Shown: piece after piece, positions 16,582 to 25,743 of the stretch
Position numbering within the stretch: the first letter of the stretch is position 1
How the letters are laid out: every line of letters starts with the position of its first letter
DNA from: CATOSD01 sp965203135
GTDB lineage: Bacteria; Chloroflexota; Dehalococcoidia; Lucifugimonadales; CATOSD01
Length of the DNA stretch: 64,000 bases
Assembly: GCA_965203135.1 (NCBI GenBank)
Contig: CBDBBO010000002.1
Span: 992,001 to 1,056,000 of the forward strand
Direction: 5' to 3'
Made by a program: the position numbers and the translations under genes
The notes under the pieces: generated by a model
Seen by the model: the letters and a program-made list of their open reading frames with translations, nothing else
Databases searched by the model: none
What the model was told of the DNA's origin: nothing

Positions 16582-18786
16582 TCACGACTGGGCGGTCCTG
16601 GTGACGCTTATGACGCCCTTGACGCCCTCGAGCTTGGCGAACAGGCGGCTCAACTGGTCGATGCTCTCCACGTAGACCGTGAGGGATATTATGCTGATGT
16701 CTTCGAATTCCTCCGAAACACAGGAAGCTATGTTAACACGTTCCTCCGAGACAAGGGAAGTGGTGTCACGCAGCAGCCCTACCCTGTCGAATGCCTGTAT
16801 GCGAATTCTGACTGGGTATAGTGTCTGCTTTCGGCCCCAATCGACCGGCACGAGACGTTCTGTTTCCGTCTCCGAGACCACGTTCGGGCAGGCGGCGCGA
16901 TGGACTGTCACACCTCGGCTGCGGGTGATGTAGCCCATAATTTCGTCGCCCAGTATGGGGCTGCAGCAGCGGGCCATCCTGGTGAGCAGGTCCCCGACGC
17001 CCAGCACCTGTACGCCGGATGCGGGGCCGGAGGGCTGCGGTCCTATCCGGGGCAGCTTCTCCATCTGCTCGGTGTTCTCAGACAGCTTAGCCACCACCTG
17101 GGCGGGCGTGATGCCCCCGTTGCCGAGCTCGGCGAAGAAGTCGTCCAGGCTGTCCTGTTTCATCAGCTTGACGGCCTCTTCGTCCGTTGTGCCGACGATG
17201 AGTCTACGCACCTGCTTCTGGTAAATGTCCTTGCCCCGCTGGATGTTTATGGCACGTTCCTGCCGGTTGAACCAGCTTCGGACCTTGGCTCGCGCGGAGG
17301 ACGTGTTGACGTAGCCCAGGTTGGCGTTCAGCCAGTCCAGGCTTGGCCCGCGCATGGTCTTGCTGGTGAGTATCTCGACGGTGTCGCCGTTCTGGAGCTG
17401 GTACTGAAGCGGCACCAGCTTGCCGTTTACCTTTCCGCCGATGCAGCGGTTGCCCACGTCGGTGTGAATGCGGTAGGCGAAGTCGAGCGGCGTGGCCCCT
17501 GCGGGAAGCTCTTTGAGGTCGCCCTTTGGCGTGTAGACGAATACCTGGTTCTGGAGCACGTCGGTCTTGAACGACTCGACGAACTCTTCGGCGCCGCTCA
17601 CGTCCCGATGCCATTCGAGTAGCTGGCGAAGCCAGGTCATCTTCTCCTCGAACTGGACGTCGGAGGGAGAGCCTTCCTTATACAGCCAGTGAGCGGCGAC
17701 GCCGTATTCGGCCACGTTGTGGAACTCGTGCGTGCGCACCTGCACTTCTACCGGGCAGGCGTCTTCGCACAGCACGGTGGTGTGGAGGGCACGGTACAGG
17801 TTCTCCTTGGGGTTGGCGATGTAGTCGTCGAACTGGCCCGGAATGGGCCGCCACATGCTGTGCACCACGCCCAGGGCCGAGTAGCAGTCCTTTACCTCGT
17901 TGACGAGCACGCGTAGGGCGAACAGGTCGTAAATCTCGCCGAACGTTTTGTTCTGCTCGGCGTACTTCTGGATCTTCTTGTGGATGCTGTAGAAGTGCTT
18001 GGGCCGACCGGTAACCTCTGCGTCAATACCGGCCGCCTCAAGCCCGGCCTCGAGTGCGCTCTGTACGCGCTTAACGTACTCTTCGCGCTCATCACGCTTG
18101 GAGTTGAGCAGGATGGACAGTTCCCGGTAAGCCGCCGGGTTGAGGTACTGGAACGAAAGGTCCTCCAGTTGCCACTTCAGTTCCCAGATGCCCAGCCTAT
18201 GGGCTAGGGGCGAGTAAATCTCGAGGGTCTCCTGGGCAATGGCTATCTGACGTTCGGGCGACAATGCCCGGAGGGTCTTCATGTTGTGCAGGCGGTCCGC
18301 AAGTTTGATGAGAACTACCCTGATGTCCTCCGCCATGGCGACGAGCATCTTGCGGATGGTGGCGGCCTCGGCGAACCTGTCGCTGTTCTGGGGCCGCTGT
18401 ATCTGGCTGCGCGCCTCGGACAGCAACTCCGCCTGGGTGAGTTTCGTGACGCCGTCGACCAGCTTGGCGATTTCGACACCGAACCGATCCTCAAGCTCCT
18501 CGGAGCGCACGTCGCAGTCCTCTACCACGTCGTGAAGAAGCGCGGCGGCAAGCGCGTTTGCGTCGAGCTTCAGGTCCGCTAGCAGCGACGCCGTCTGTAT
18601 GGGGTGCTCGATGAAGGGTTCGCCTGAACGGCGCAACTGGCCTGAGTGCGCCCGCTCGGCGAATTGGAAGGCGTCCTCGATTACGGAGATCTTCTCTTCG
18701 GGCAGGTAGTCCCGAACCTTCTCTAGCAGAGTCTCCAATTTGCAGTGCTCCAGGTCGCGCTGAACCGGGCGTAGTGGGTACGGCAT
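16582..18786 (-). CDS. rel: Rel/SpoT bifunctional (p)ppGpp synthetase/hydrolase
   Basis: A 734-residue stringent-response enzyme. In order: HD hydrolase domain (HSGQLRRSGEPFIEHP and LLHDVVEDC, about residues 45-95), synthetase domain (RPKHFYSIHKKIQKY and YDLFALRVLVNEVKDCY, about 240-310), TGS domain (FVYTPKGDLKELPAGATPLDFAY, about 400-460), and a C-terminal ACT domain that may sense amino acids. The HD residues appear intact, so both synthesis and breakdown of the alarmone are expected. It precedes rpsT on the same strand with a 37-base gap. Confidence 0.96.
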   Translation of the reverse strand: MPYPLRPVQRDLEHCKLETLLEKVRDYLPEEKISVIEDAFQFAERAHSGQLRRSGEPFIEHPIQTASLLADLKLDANALAAALLHDVVEDCDVRSEELEDRFGVEIAKLVDGVTKLTQAELLSEARSQIQRPQNSDRFAEAATIRKMLVAMAEDIRVVLIKLADRLHNMKTLRALSPERQIAIAQETLEIYSPLAHRLGIWELKWQLEDLSFQYLNPAAYRELSILLNSKRDEREEYVKRVQSALEAGLEAAGIDAEVTGRPKHFYSIHKKIQKYAEQNKTFGEIYDLFALRVLVNEVKDCYSALGVVHSMWRPIPGQFDDYIANPKENLYRALHTTVLCEDACPVEVQVRTHEFHNVAEYGVAAHWLYKEGSPSDVQFEEKMTWLRQLLEWHRDVSGAEEFVESFKTDVLQNQVFVYTPKGDLKELPAGATPLDFAYRIHTDVGNRCIGGKVNGKLVPLQYQLQNGDTVEILTSKTMRGPSLDWLNANLGYVNTSSARAKVRSWFNRQERAINIQRGKDIYQKQVRRLIVGTTDEEAVKLMKQDSLDDFFAELGNGGITPAQVVAKLSENTEQMEKLPRIGPQPSGPASGVQVLGVGDLLTRMARCCSPILGDEIMGYITRSRGVTVHRAACPNVVSETETERLVPVDWGRKQTLYPVRIRIQAFDRVGLLRDTTSLVSEERVNIASCVSEEFEDISIISLTVYVESIDQLSRLFAKLEGVKGVISVTRTAQS

Positions 18787-19074
18787 CTAGTATAGACAAC
18801 GGCGTCGGCCCCCGCAAACGTATAGTTCGGCAGTCCGTTCGGCACGCTCAGGACAAGGCTCAGGGCAGGCTCTTCCCCCTGCGAGGGGGAAGGGACTTGC
18901 GGGCGATCACCGTTTTTCTGTTCGATTCTGCTTCATTGTGCGCAATCCGTAGCTGGGAGCGGCGGCGATGGTGCTCGATTCTGTCCCGCCGAGTTGGGCA
19001 TTCTGGGGCAAAAGCGTCCTTTTGCGCGGCAGAAGAGGACAGGGGGGAAAGGCTTCACCCTCATCCTGATCCTG

Positions 19075-19118
19075 TTCACCCTCACCCTAGCCCTCTCACG
19101 TCAAGGGAGAGGGGACTT
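19075..19118. repeat. REP-like palindromic repeat, intact copy
   Basis: TTCACCCTCACCCTAGCCCTCTC is followed by ACGTCAAGGGAGAGGGGACTT; the CCCTCTC and GAGAGGG arms form a hairpin. The same 44 bases, differing at one position, occur at 40786-41032, split there by an inserted element. Confidence 0.8.
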
Positions 19119-19138
19119 TCGGGGCGGGTCGGTCCCGC

Positions 19139-19157
19139 GGCGGGTTTGAAGCCCGCC
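19139..19157. repeat. Short GC palindrome
   Basis: GGCGGG, a seven-base loop, and CCCGCC form a stable hairpin just after the REP-like repeat. It lacks a T-run, so it is more likely a dispersed palindrome than a terminator. Confidence 0.5.
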
Positions 19158-19571
19158 CTTACCGTGAGATATGATAGCACGTATGTGCGTATACCGCAAG
19201 CCGGTTGGCGAAATTTGGGAATCAGGGGCGAAACTGCGATTTTGGGGCGGATTGGTGGGAAGGAATGGCGCACGAATGGGAACCGGTGGGACGTGGATGA
19301 GAATGGGTGATACACGACTGGGAACGGATGGCGCGGGAAAGTTACGGCTTTTTCGGGGTACGTGGGCGCGAGTGAGCGGGTGTGGGCGTGAGCGAGGGAA
19401 GTGTATTCACGAGAGGGACGGGTTATGGGGTGCGCTGGGTAATCCGACACAGGCTCCGCCACCAGCCGCGTCACTTCGATCGCAGCATCTGTGAGACGCG
19501 GAATCCGGTTCGGTAAGGTGGACGTGTGTAGGACTAGCGGTTAGGTGGCATCTGTCAACTCTGCGCCGCAC

Positions 19572-20048
19572 TCAAGTGGCGTCGGCATCCTCGCGGAGCA
19601 AGTCTCTCAGCTCGCGCTTCGCTTTGCGGATATCCTCGATCTTCTCGCCGATCTTGTCGAAAGTGCCCTGCTTGGCAGCGATGCCCGCGGTGATCAAGTA
19701 GTGGGCCGCTTCGGACCGGCTCGAACAGAGGCCGGCTTCGATCAGCTCGTCGAGCCGGTGCAGGCTGTCGGTGTCGACGCGCACCATCACCACGCTCGTT
19801 CTGGCGGATCGTTGGCCGCGCACGGTCTCCTGCAGGGTCTGCTTGACGTTCTCGCCCATCGCTCCCACCGCCTCCGAGCCTCTGCCCACGGCCTCCCGGA
19901 CAACCTTGTTCACCTCGTCGACCACGTCGTCCAAGTCGTCGAGAAGCCTCTTGCCCTTCACCTTAAGGTCCTCCGCCTGCCCCGAGTCGTTTGACGACTC
20001 GCCTGGTTCGGACTCGTTCCCGGTCTCGTACCTGTTTCTCTCGCTCAT
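19572..20048 (-). CDS. Hypothetical protein with ribbon-helix-helix-like region
   Basis: A 158-residue soluble protein. The N-terminal third is acidic and Ser-rich; residues around 85-120 (TSVVMVRVDTDSLHRLDELI followed by a helix with SRSEAAHYLI) look like a beta strand-helix-helix unit of the RHH/CopG type. The C-terminus is a charged helix. A similar arrangement occurs in Dehalococcoidia proteins of unknown role. It could be a small DNA-binding protein. AGGAG lies eight bases before the ATG. A -10-like TATGAT (minus strand, 20093-20088) lies about 40 bases upstream. Confidence 0.65.
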   Translation of the reverse strand: MSERNRYETGNESEPGESSNDSGQAEDLKVKGKRLLDDLDDVVDEVNKVVREAVGRGSEAVGAMGENVKQTLQETVRGQRSARTSVVMVRVDTDSLHRLDELIEAGLCSSRSEAAHYLITAGIAAKQGTFDKIGEKIEDIRKAKRELRDLLREDADAT

Positions 20049-20227
20049 GTCTTTCTCCTGAGGATACCCTTTGCATTACGTGTAAGTATCATACCAAGTA
20101 AGCAAGGCTCGGCGCAAGCGCAAAACAAGGTATCGCTATGAACTCTCTGGTTTGACGCTCTGTTTCGCTTTCGCTTATGCTTGCGCGTGGCCGCCCGCGC
20201 GCCCGTGCGGCCCGGAGGTCCAAGCTT

Positions 20228-21688
20228 ATGGCGGATGACGACGCCGAACTCTCCGGCAGACGGAGGGTGCAGGCCACGACCGGCCGGACGGGGGCCCCTT
20301 CTCAGGCCGGCGTCCGCCGGGGTCGCAGGCGGTCCGCCTACGCGACGCGGGACCTCACAAAGGGAAGCATCCCCGGCAACCTCTGGTTTCTGAGCTGGCC
20401 CCAGATCGCGGAGGGCAAGCTCGGGGTAATCGACCAGATAGCCGACCTCATATGGGCCGGACGGCTCGGTTTCCAGGCGATTGCCGGCATGGGCGTTGCC
20501 CAGACGTACATCATGCTGGTAATGACGTCCCGGATGGGGCTGGATACCGGTATGAGGTCGATGATCGCGCGAGCGGTGGGCACTCGCAACATCTCCTACG
20601 CGAACCACGTGCTGGCGCAGTCCCTTACCCTCGCGAGCCTGTTCGCCCTGCTGGCGGTGCTCGCCGGAATCTTCCTCACCGAACCCCTGCTCCGCATCCT
20701 GGGATTGAGCGAAGCCGTGGTGTCCCAGGCCACCGGCTACATGCGCGTCCAGTTCGTGGTCATGGCGGTGATGGGATACCAGCGGCTGTGTGGCAGCGCG
20801 CTCCAGGCGTCCGGCGACAGCATGACGCCGCTCAAGGCGGCTCTCGTGGTCAGGATCACCCACCTGGCGCTCAGTCCGCTGCTGATCTTCGGCGTGTGGT
20901 GGTTCCCGTCGTTGGGGCTTACGGGCGCGGCGGTGGCGAACCTGGTGGCTGTGACCCTGGGCGGCGCGATGAACTTCTACGCGCTGCTGAAGGGCACGTC
21001 GCGACTCACCCTCAGCGTGCGAGAGTACAGTCTGGACCTTCCGCTCATCTGGCGGCTGGTCAAAATTGGAGCGCCTGCGTCGGTGACGAACATGCAGCGC
21101 GGGCTGGGCCAGCTGGCGGTGGTGGGACTGGTGGCGACGTTCGGCGATGCCGCGCTGGCCGCGTTCGCGCTCACGCGCCGCGCCGAGAACGTGGTTAGCC
21201 AGGGCAGCCGTGGTCTCGGACGTGCGGCGGGCGCATTGGCCGGACAGAACCTGGGCGCAGGATTTCCGAATAGAGCGAAGAGCTCCATCAACTGGGCGCT
21301 GGTCTACGCGGCGACAGGGTCGTCGCTGGTAGTAGCTCTGTTTCTGCTCTTTCCTGATGCGGTGGCAACACTGTTCAATAGCGAGCCGGAGTTCGTCTCT
21401 CAGGCCGCGACCTGGGTCAGCATCGTCGCGGTCGGCTACGTGTCGGTGAGCACAGTGCAGGTCTTTACGCAGGCGCTGAACGGCACCGGCGCGACCATGG
21501 CCCCGATGGTGATAACGATAGCCACGATGTGGGCGGTTGAGATTCCGCTGATGTTCGCGCTGTCGATGTTCACGCCGCTCGGCGAATTCGGAGTTCCCTG
21601 GGCGATCGTCATAGGCATGACGTCCAGGCTCGTGCTGCTTTACGCCTACTACGCCAGGGGGCGCTGGCTGCGCACCGGGATGCTGTAG
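20228..21688 (+). CDS. MATE family efflux transporter
   Basis: A 486-residue membrane protein with about 12 hydrophobic helices in two similar halves. Each half carries a MATE-type pattern, for example the region GMGVAQTYIMLVMTSRMGLDTG in the first half and GRAAGALAGQNLGAG in the second. MATE proteins export cationic or polyaromatic compounds in exchange for H+ or Na+. I chose the ATG at 20228 because GGAGG precedes it by about eight bases; the longer frame adds only an Arg-rich stretch. The first 45 residues are polar and disordered-looking. Confidence 0.88.
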   Translation: MADDDAELSGRRRVQATTGRTGAPSQAGVRRGRRRSAYATRDLTKGSIPGNLWFLSWPQIAEGKLGVIDQIADLIWAGRLGFQAIAGMGVAQTYIMLVMTSRMGLDTGMRSMIARAVGTRNISYANHVLAQSLTLASLFALLAVLAGIFLTEPLLRILGLSEAVVSQATGYMRVQFVVMAVMGYQRLCGSALQASGDSMTPLKAALVVRITHLALSPLLIFGVWWFPSLGLTGAAVANLVAVTLGGAMNFYALLKGTSRLTLSVREYSLDLPLIWRLVKIGAPASVTNMQRGLGQLAVVGLVATFGDAALAAFALTRRAENVVSQGSRGLGRAAGALAGQNLGAGFPNRAKSSINWALVYAATGSSLVVALFLLFPDAVATLFNSEPEFVSQAATWVSIVAVGYVSVSTVQVFTQALNGTGATMAPMVITIATMWAVEIPLMFALSMFTPLGEFGVPWAIVIGMTSRLVLLYAYYARGRWLRTGML

Positions 21689-21755
21689 CCGTGTCCGTGT
21701 CAGCGCTCATGTGATACTCTGACTTCCAGGAAGGATGCCAACGGAGCGGCGGAAC

Positions 21756-22328
21756 ATGAGTGTAGAACCGGAAGCCGACCAGCGAGCCGCAGAGGCGCTC
21801 GAGGCCGACAGAAGCAGCGGGTTCAGGCTCGCCGACCATGCCTGGCTGCTACTGGCTCCGGCGGCGTTCGCGCTGGACCAGCTCACCAAGCTGCTTGTGC
21901 GCAGCAACTTCGAGCTTGGCGAGTCGTGGCCGGCCACCGGGTTCTTCCGGCTGACTTACGGCACGAACACCGGATCCGCGTTCGGACTCTTCCCCAACCA
22001 GACACTGGCGCTCATTCTGGCGTCCCTGGTCGCCATCGGATTCCTCGTCTACTTCTATCGTGCTCACGCCCTGAACAGGCCGCTGCTGCGAGCCGCTATC
22101 GGGTTGCAGCTTGGAGGCGCGCTGGGCAACCTGGTCGACAGGGTGAGGACCGGCGCCGTAGTGGACTTCATCGACGTAGGGCCCTGGCCCATCTTTAACG
22201 TCGCCGACTCGTGCATTGTGGTCGGCATGATCGTTCTCGTGTCGGTGCTCCTTCTCGCCGAGCGAGATGGGGCCAGGAATCGCTCTGCGAAGTCCGCCGG
22301 AGAGTCAGAGAGCAGCGAACAGCCTTGA
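21756..22328 (+). CDS. lspA: LspA, lipoprotein signal peptidase (signal peptidase II)
   Basis: About 190 residues with four membrane helices. It cuts lipoprotein signal peptides after diacylglyceryl transfer to the Cys. The catalytic aspartates are in GNLVDRVRTGAVVDFIDVG and FNVADSCIVVG, and the DQLTK motif follows the first helix. I prefer the ATG at 21756; one at 21735 is also open but its Shine-Dalgarno is too close. The stop overlaps the TTG start of the pseudouridine synthase by four bases, so the two are translationally coupled. Several lipoproteins in this window would be substrates. Confidence 0.94.
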   Translation: MSVEPEADQRAAEALEADRSSGFRLADHAWLLLAPAAFALDQLTKLLVRSNFELGESWPATGFFRLTYGTNTGSAFGLFPNQTLALILASLVAIGFLVYFYRAHALNRPLLRAAIGLQLGGALGNLVDRVRTGAVVDFIDVGPWPIFNVADSCIVVGMIVLVSVLLLAERDGARNRSAKSAGESESSEQP

Positions 22329-23233
22329 GCGAGAAGCACGAGTTCGACGCCGCGCTTGACGGCGAGCGTCTCGACGCCTACGTCGCGTCCAAGGTGCCGG
22401 GCCTCTCCCGTTCGAGGGCGCGCAGGCTGATCGAGGAGAAGCGGGTAACGCTGGACGGCTCGCCCGCCAGGCCTTCCACTCGTGTCCGGGTCGGGCAGCG
22501 AATCATCGCGGAGTTGCCTGGGGCGTGTATCCCTGGCCACCGGCCGCAGCGTATAGCTTTCGGAGTCGTACACGAGGACGGGAGCATCATCGTGGTAGAC
22601 AAGCCGGCCGGTCTGGTCGTCCATCCCACGCCCGCGCAGCGCGACGGCACGTTGCTCAACGCCCTGCTGGAACGCTGCCCCGGATTGCCCGACGGCCCCG
22701 GCATGAGGCGCGGAATCGTGCATCGGCTCGACAAGGACACGTCTGGGCTACTGGTGGTCGCCAAGACGGAAAGCGCGTACGCGGACCTCACCACTCAACT
22801 GCAACACAGAACCTTCCACAAGATGTACCTGGCGTTGGTGAGAGGACGTGTCGAGCCATGCCGCGCCGCGATCGAGTCGCCTATCGCCAGGGATCCGGCC
22901 AACAGGCAGAGGATGGCGGTCGTGGAAGGAGGGCGAGAGGCGATTTCGCAGTACCGTGTGCTGGAGCGCCGCCCCGATTGCAGTCTGGTGGAGGTTAAAT
23001 TGGTTACGGGCCGCACCCACCAGATAAGGGTGCACTTTGCCTCGCTCGGGCACCCGTTGGTGGGCGATCGTACCTACGGCCGCGGGCCTCACCCAATAGA
23101 CAGGCAGTTCCTCCACGCGGCGGTCTTGGGTTTTCGGCATCCGGCGAGCGGCGAGTACGCGGAGTTCTCGTCCGACCTGCCCCCGGACCTCAGCGGTTTT
23201 CTGGAGAGAGTGGCGCGCGGCGGAATTGCTTAG
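22325..23233 (+). CDS. RluA/RluD family 23S rRNA pseudouridine synthase
   Basis: About 302 residues. An N-terminal S4 RNA-binding domain (GERLDAYVASKVPGLSRSR..) is followed by the catalytic domain, with the nucleophilic Asp in GIVHRLDKDTSGLLVVAKT. The later block KLVTGRTHQIRVHFASLGHP is also diagnostic. The family isomerises uridines in large-subunit rRNA. I place the start at the TTG at 22325, which overlaps the lspA stop (TTGA); the frame is open further upstream but lies inside lspA. The lspA-rluD order is common in bacteria. Confidence 0.9.
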   Translation: MSEKHEFDAALDGERLDAYVASKVPGLSRSRARRLIEEKRVTLDGSPARPSTRVRVGQRIIAELPGACIPGHRPQRIAFGVVHEDGSIIVVDKPAGLVVHPTPAQRDGTLLNALLERCPGLPDGPGMRRGIVHRLDKDTSGLLVVAKTESAYADLTTQLQHRTFHKMYLALVRGRVEPCRAAIESPIARDPANRQRMAVVEGGREAISQYRVLERRPDCSLVEVKLVTGRTHQIRVHFASLGHPLVGDRTYGRGPHPIDRQFLHAAVLGFRHPASGEYAEFSSDLPPDLSGFLERVARGGIA

Positions 23234-23236
23234 CCG

Positions 23237-24049
23237 TCAGATAGTGCGGCGCTTCCAGGCCGCTACGACTCCGAAGACGCCGGTGGCCACCAGCGCCATG
23301 GCGGGACCGGAAGGCAGGTTGAAATGGTATGACAGGTAGAGCCCGGTGATAGCGGACGCGCCGCCTATGGTGGCCCCTACAGACATCACTCCTACAAATC
23401 GCCTGGCCAGCAGATAGCCAGTCGCGGCCGGCGTGATGAGCATCGCCATAACTAGAACGATGCCCGCCGCCTGTATGCCGACCACTATGACGAGTGCCAG
23501 CATCGTGAGAAGAATCGCTTCCACGAACGAAGTCTTGATGCCCACCACCTCGGCGCCTATCGGGTCGAATGACGTGTAGGCTAGGGGGTTGTGGTAGACG
23601 TACAGGCCGACCAGCACGAGAGCGCACAGTCCAAGTGACACGTAGACGTCCGTGACGGAAACGCCAAGCACCTGTCCCAGTAGCAGGTCTTCGATGTTCA
23701 CGCCTACCGAGAACTTAGACAGCATCACCAACCCCAACGCGAAAAGACCAGCGAACACTATGCCTATCGAGGTATCCTCGCTTATGCGTGTTCGACGGCT
23801 GAGGTAGCCCATGAGAAGGGCTATCCCGATTCCGCCGGGCACCGCCGCAATGAATGGGCTGATCTTCAGCAGGAACGCCAGGGCCATCGCAGGAAGCACA
23901 GAGTGCGCCAAGGCGTCGCCCATGAACGCGCTACCCCTGGTGATCACGTAGGCCCCAAGCACCGGGCACATTACCCCCACGAGCACGGAGACGATGAGCG
24001 CCCGCTGCATGAAGCGAAAGGTGAATGGCTCGACCAGCAACTCGGTCAA
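23237..24049 (-). CDS. Metal ABC transporter permease (ZnuB/MntB type)
   Basis: About 270 residues with eight or so membrane helices, of the ABC-3 family that imports Zn or Mn. The N-terminal block TFRFMQRALIVSVLVGVMCPVLGAY and the GDALAHSVLPAMALAF segment are family landmarks. The start is a TTG at 24049 that overlaps the ATPase stop by four bases; upstream frame lies in the ATPase gene. It forms an operon with the ATPase and, further upstream, a Fur-family regulator. The stop nearly abuts the convergent pseudouridine synthase gene. Confidence 0.9.
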   Translation of the reverse strand: MTELLVEPFTFRFMQRALIVSVLVGVMCPVLGAYVITRGSAFMGDALAHSVLPAMALAFLLKISPFIAAVPGGIGIALLMGYLSRRTRISEDTSIGIVFAGLFALGLVMLSKFSVGVNIEDLLLGQVLGVSVTDVYVSLGLCALVLVGLYVYHNPLAYTSFDPIGAEVVGIKTSFVEAILLTMLALVIVVGIQAAGIVLVMAMLITPAATGYLLARRFVGVMSVGATIGGASAITGLYLSYHFNLPSGPAMALVATGVFGVVAAWKRRTI

Positions 24050-24813
24050 TTCGACTCCGCTCCCTTGCGGGGGCCTGTGGCGAACTCGACGCCGTGGGAG
24101 CCATAGAGTTCTTCCAGCACTTCGGACGTGAACACTTCGTCGGGCGGACCACAGGCACAGACGTGCCGGTTGAGGCAAAGCACCTTATCGAATCTTCGGG
24201 CAAGGTTGGAGAGGTCGTGAGTAGCGAGCAGAATGATCTTGCCCTCGTCACGGAGAGACTGAAGGACTCTGACCAGTCCTTCTTGAGCGCCGACGTCAAC
24301 ACCGCTGAACGCTTCGTCCAGCAGCAGGATGACCGCCTCCTGGGCAAGGGCGCGAGCTACGAACACTCTCTGGCGCTGCCCGCCCGACAACTCCACCATG
24401 AGAGCGTCCCGCCTGTCCCAGAGGCCGACGCGCTCCAGGCATTCTCTCGACTTCTCCCGGTCTTCTCTGCCGAGCGCGTGGAGTAAGCCCGCGTTGAGGC
24501 AGCGTCCCATCATCACAACGTCGAATGCAGTCGCCGGAAAGCGCCAGTTGACGCTGTCTCGTTGGGGGACGTAGGCCAGTGCTCCCCTACGCGCGCCGTC
24601 TCCCAGCAGGGTCACGCTGCCCCCAGTGATAGGCACGGTGCCGGCCAGCGCCCCGAACAGTGTGCTCTTGCCCGCGCCATTCGGTCCGAGCACGCCCATC
24701 AGCGTGCCCGCCCCCACCTCGAAGTCCACGCTCGTTAGCGCCTTGAAGCCGCCTATCTCCACAGACACGGAACTCGCCACTATACCTGGCGTTTGCCCCG
24801 ACGAGTCGTGCAT
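24046..24813 (-). CDS. Metal ABC transporter ATP-binding protein (ZnuC/MntA type)
   Basis: About 255 residues. Walker A is GPNGAGKST, the Q-loop lies in YVPQRDSVNWRFPATAFDVV (a block typical of the Zn/Mn importers), the signature is LSGGQRQRVFVARAL and Walker B is VILLLDEAFSGVD. The ATG at 24813 has GGGAGA eight bases upstream; the longer frame to 25038 would run back into the regulator gene. The matching metal-binding lipoprotein is not adjacent on either side. Confidence 0.92.
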   Translation of the reverse strand: MHDSSGQTPGIVASSVSVEIGGFKALTSVDFEVGAGTLMGVLGPNGAGKSTLFGALAGTVPITGGSVTLLGDGARRGALAYVPQRDSVNWRFPATAFDVVMMGRCLNAGLLHALGREDREKSRECLERVGLWDRRDALMVELSGGQRQRVFVARALAQEAVILLLDEAFSGVDVGAQEGLVRVLQSLRDEGKIILLATHDLSNLARRFDKVLCLNRHVCACGPPDEVFTSEVLEELYGSHGVEFATGPRKGAESN

Positions 24814-24937
24814 TCTCAGTCTCCCTTTCGTAACTGGTGGCCCGGTGTCCACCAGCCGCGTCGCCGTCTCCCCAACGTGCCGGCCAGCGGTCAAGGCTCG
24901 TGCCGGATGACCCGCATGGACGCCCTGTGTTGCCGAA

Positions 24938-25372
24938 TCAGGCGTCTTCGCGTTCCAGGCACCTTTCGCAGCAAATGTAGAATTCGATACGGTGGCCGAG
25001 AATCTCTCCGGGAATATCGCTTCCGAGGGCGCGCACAATCCGCTCGATGGTGGCGGCCCTGAATTCGCCCACGATTCCGCACCTGATGCAGACGGTGTGG
25101 TGGTGGTGCTCGAATCTCGCCAGGCTGTACTTCGGCGAGCCGTTTGGGAGGGCGAGCTTGCAGACGACGCCCGCCTCGACGAGCAGTTTGATCGTCCTGT
25201 AGATGGTCGCCCGTCCCACCTCCGGCAGCTCTTCGTGCACCTGTTCCGCGCTGAACCCCTCGAGCTTATCGCTCAAGTGGTCGATTACCCTGCGCCGTGG
25301 AGAAGTCAGTCGGTGGCCTCGGTCCTCGAGCGCTGCCAAAAGGTCGGGTCTTACCCCCTGTGTCATCATCAT
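24938..25372 (-). CDS. Fur family transcriptional regulator, probably Zur-like
   Basis: A 144-residue repressor. The winged helix carries the recognition segment VGRATIYRTIKLLVEAG. The metal region has EHHHHTVCIRCG and a second C-x-x-C in ICCERCLE, forming the structural zinc site. Its position directly before a Zn/Mn ABC transporter suggests it senses zinc or manganese and controls that operon. An inverted repeat lies about 50 bases before its start. The start is the first of three consecutive ATGs. Confidence 0.88.
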   Translation of the reverse strand: MMMTQGVRPDLLAALEDRGHRLTSPRRRVIDHLSDKLEGFSAEQVHEELPEVGRATIYRTIKLLVEAGVVCKLALPNGSPKYSLARFEHHHHTVCIRCGIVGEFRAATIERIVRALGSDIPGEILGHRIEFYICCERCLEREDA

Positions 25373-25423
25373 GTTTGACCGCCTGCGTGCTAAGTTGCCG
25401 AGCTACGAGTCTGCCACGCCCAT

Positions 25424-25440
25424 ATGATACCATATATCAT
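25424..25440. promoter_or_regulatory. Candidate Fur/Zur operator
   Basis: ATGATA, five bases, TATCAT: a perfect 6+6 inverted repeat, AT-rich, about 52 bases upstream of the Fur-family gene. Its composition and size suit autoregulation by a Fur-family repressor. The metal is inferred only from the neighbouring transporter. Confidence 0.5.
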
Positions 25441-25743
25441 TGCGGCGTAGACCAGTTCAAATCGCTTCTCCCTTGTGTTGGCTTGTAGATTTGGTAACTG
25501 CTTGGCCATCCATAGAATTTCGATACATAATATCACCGGCATATGACGGAGGCAAACCACATCTGACTGCGCGCCCCGCCATGGTCTGGGAGGTTACTGC
25601 GGTACTCTCGACCCGGCAGTTCGATGGTCTATCTTAGCGTGACTAACGCAAAGAGTGTCGACTACGTTCAGCCGTGCGCGCCCTTTCCGCATTCGGCCTA
25701 CTGTTGTAAACTTCCACTAACCCTTGCCAATGGTGATAGACCC
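25441..25743. other. Intergenic region without recognised features
   Basis: About 300 bases between the regulator and a membrane protein gene. It is less GC-rich than the surroundings. I see no gene, tRNA, repeat or clear promoter here. Confidence 0.4.

Larger units (their letters stand above)
18787..19571. other. Large intergenic region rich in repeats
   Basis: About 785 bases between rel and an RHH-like gene with no convincing coding frame. It holds a REP-like palindrome (19075-19118), a second palindrome (19139-19157), and from about 19195 to 19390 a strongly G-rich strand with degenerate motifs of the type GAATGGGnnnnGGTGGGA. A hairpin with CCCC/GGGG arms also lies near 18870-18895. Confidence 0.6.

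Noticed and set aside
19082..19474. A 130-codon minus-strand frame rich in HPF/HRFPF units
   Set aside because: The repeats in the protein only mirror the G-rich DNA repeats; it also covers the REP-like palindrome and has no ribosome site.
24814..25038. N-terminal extension of the metal ABC ATPase
   Set aside because: It would run into the Fur-family gene; the ATG at 24813 has a good ribosome site and gives a normal-length ATPase.
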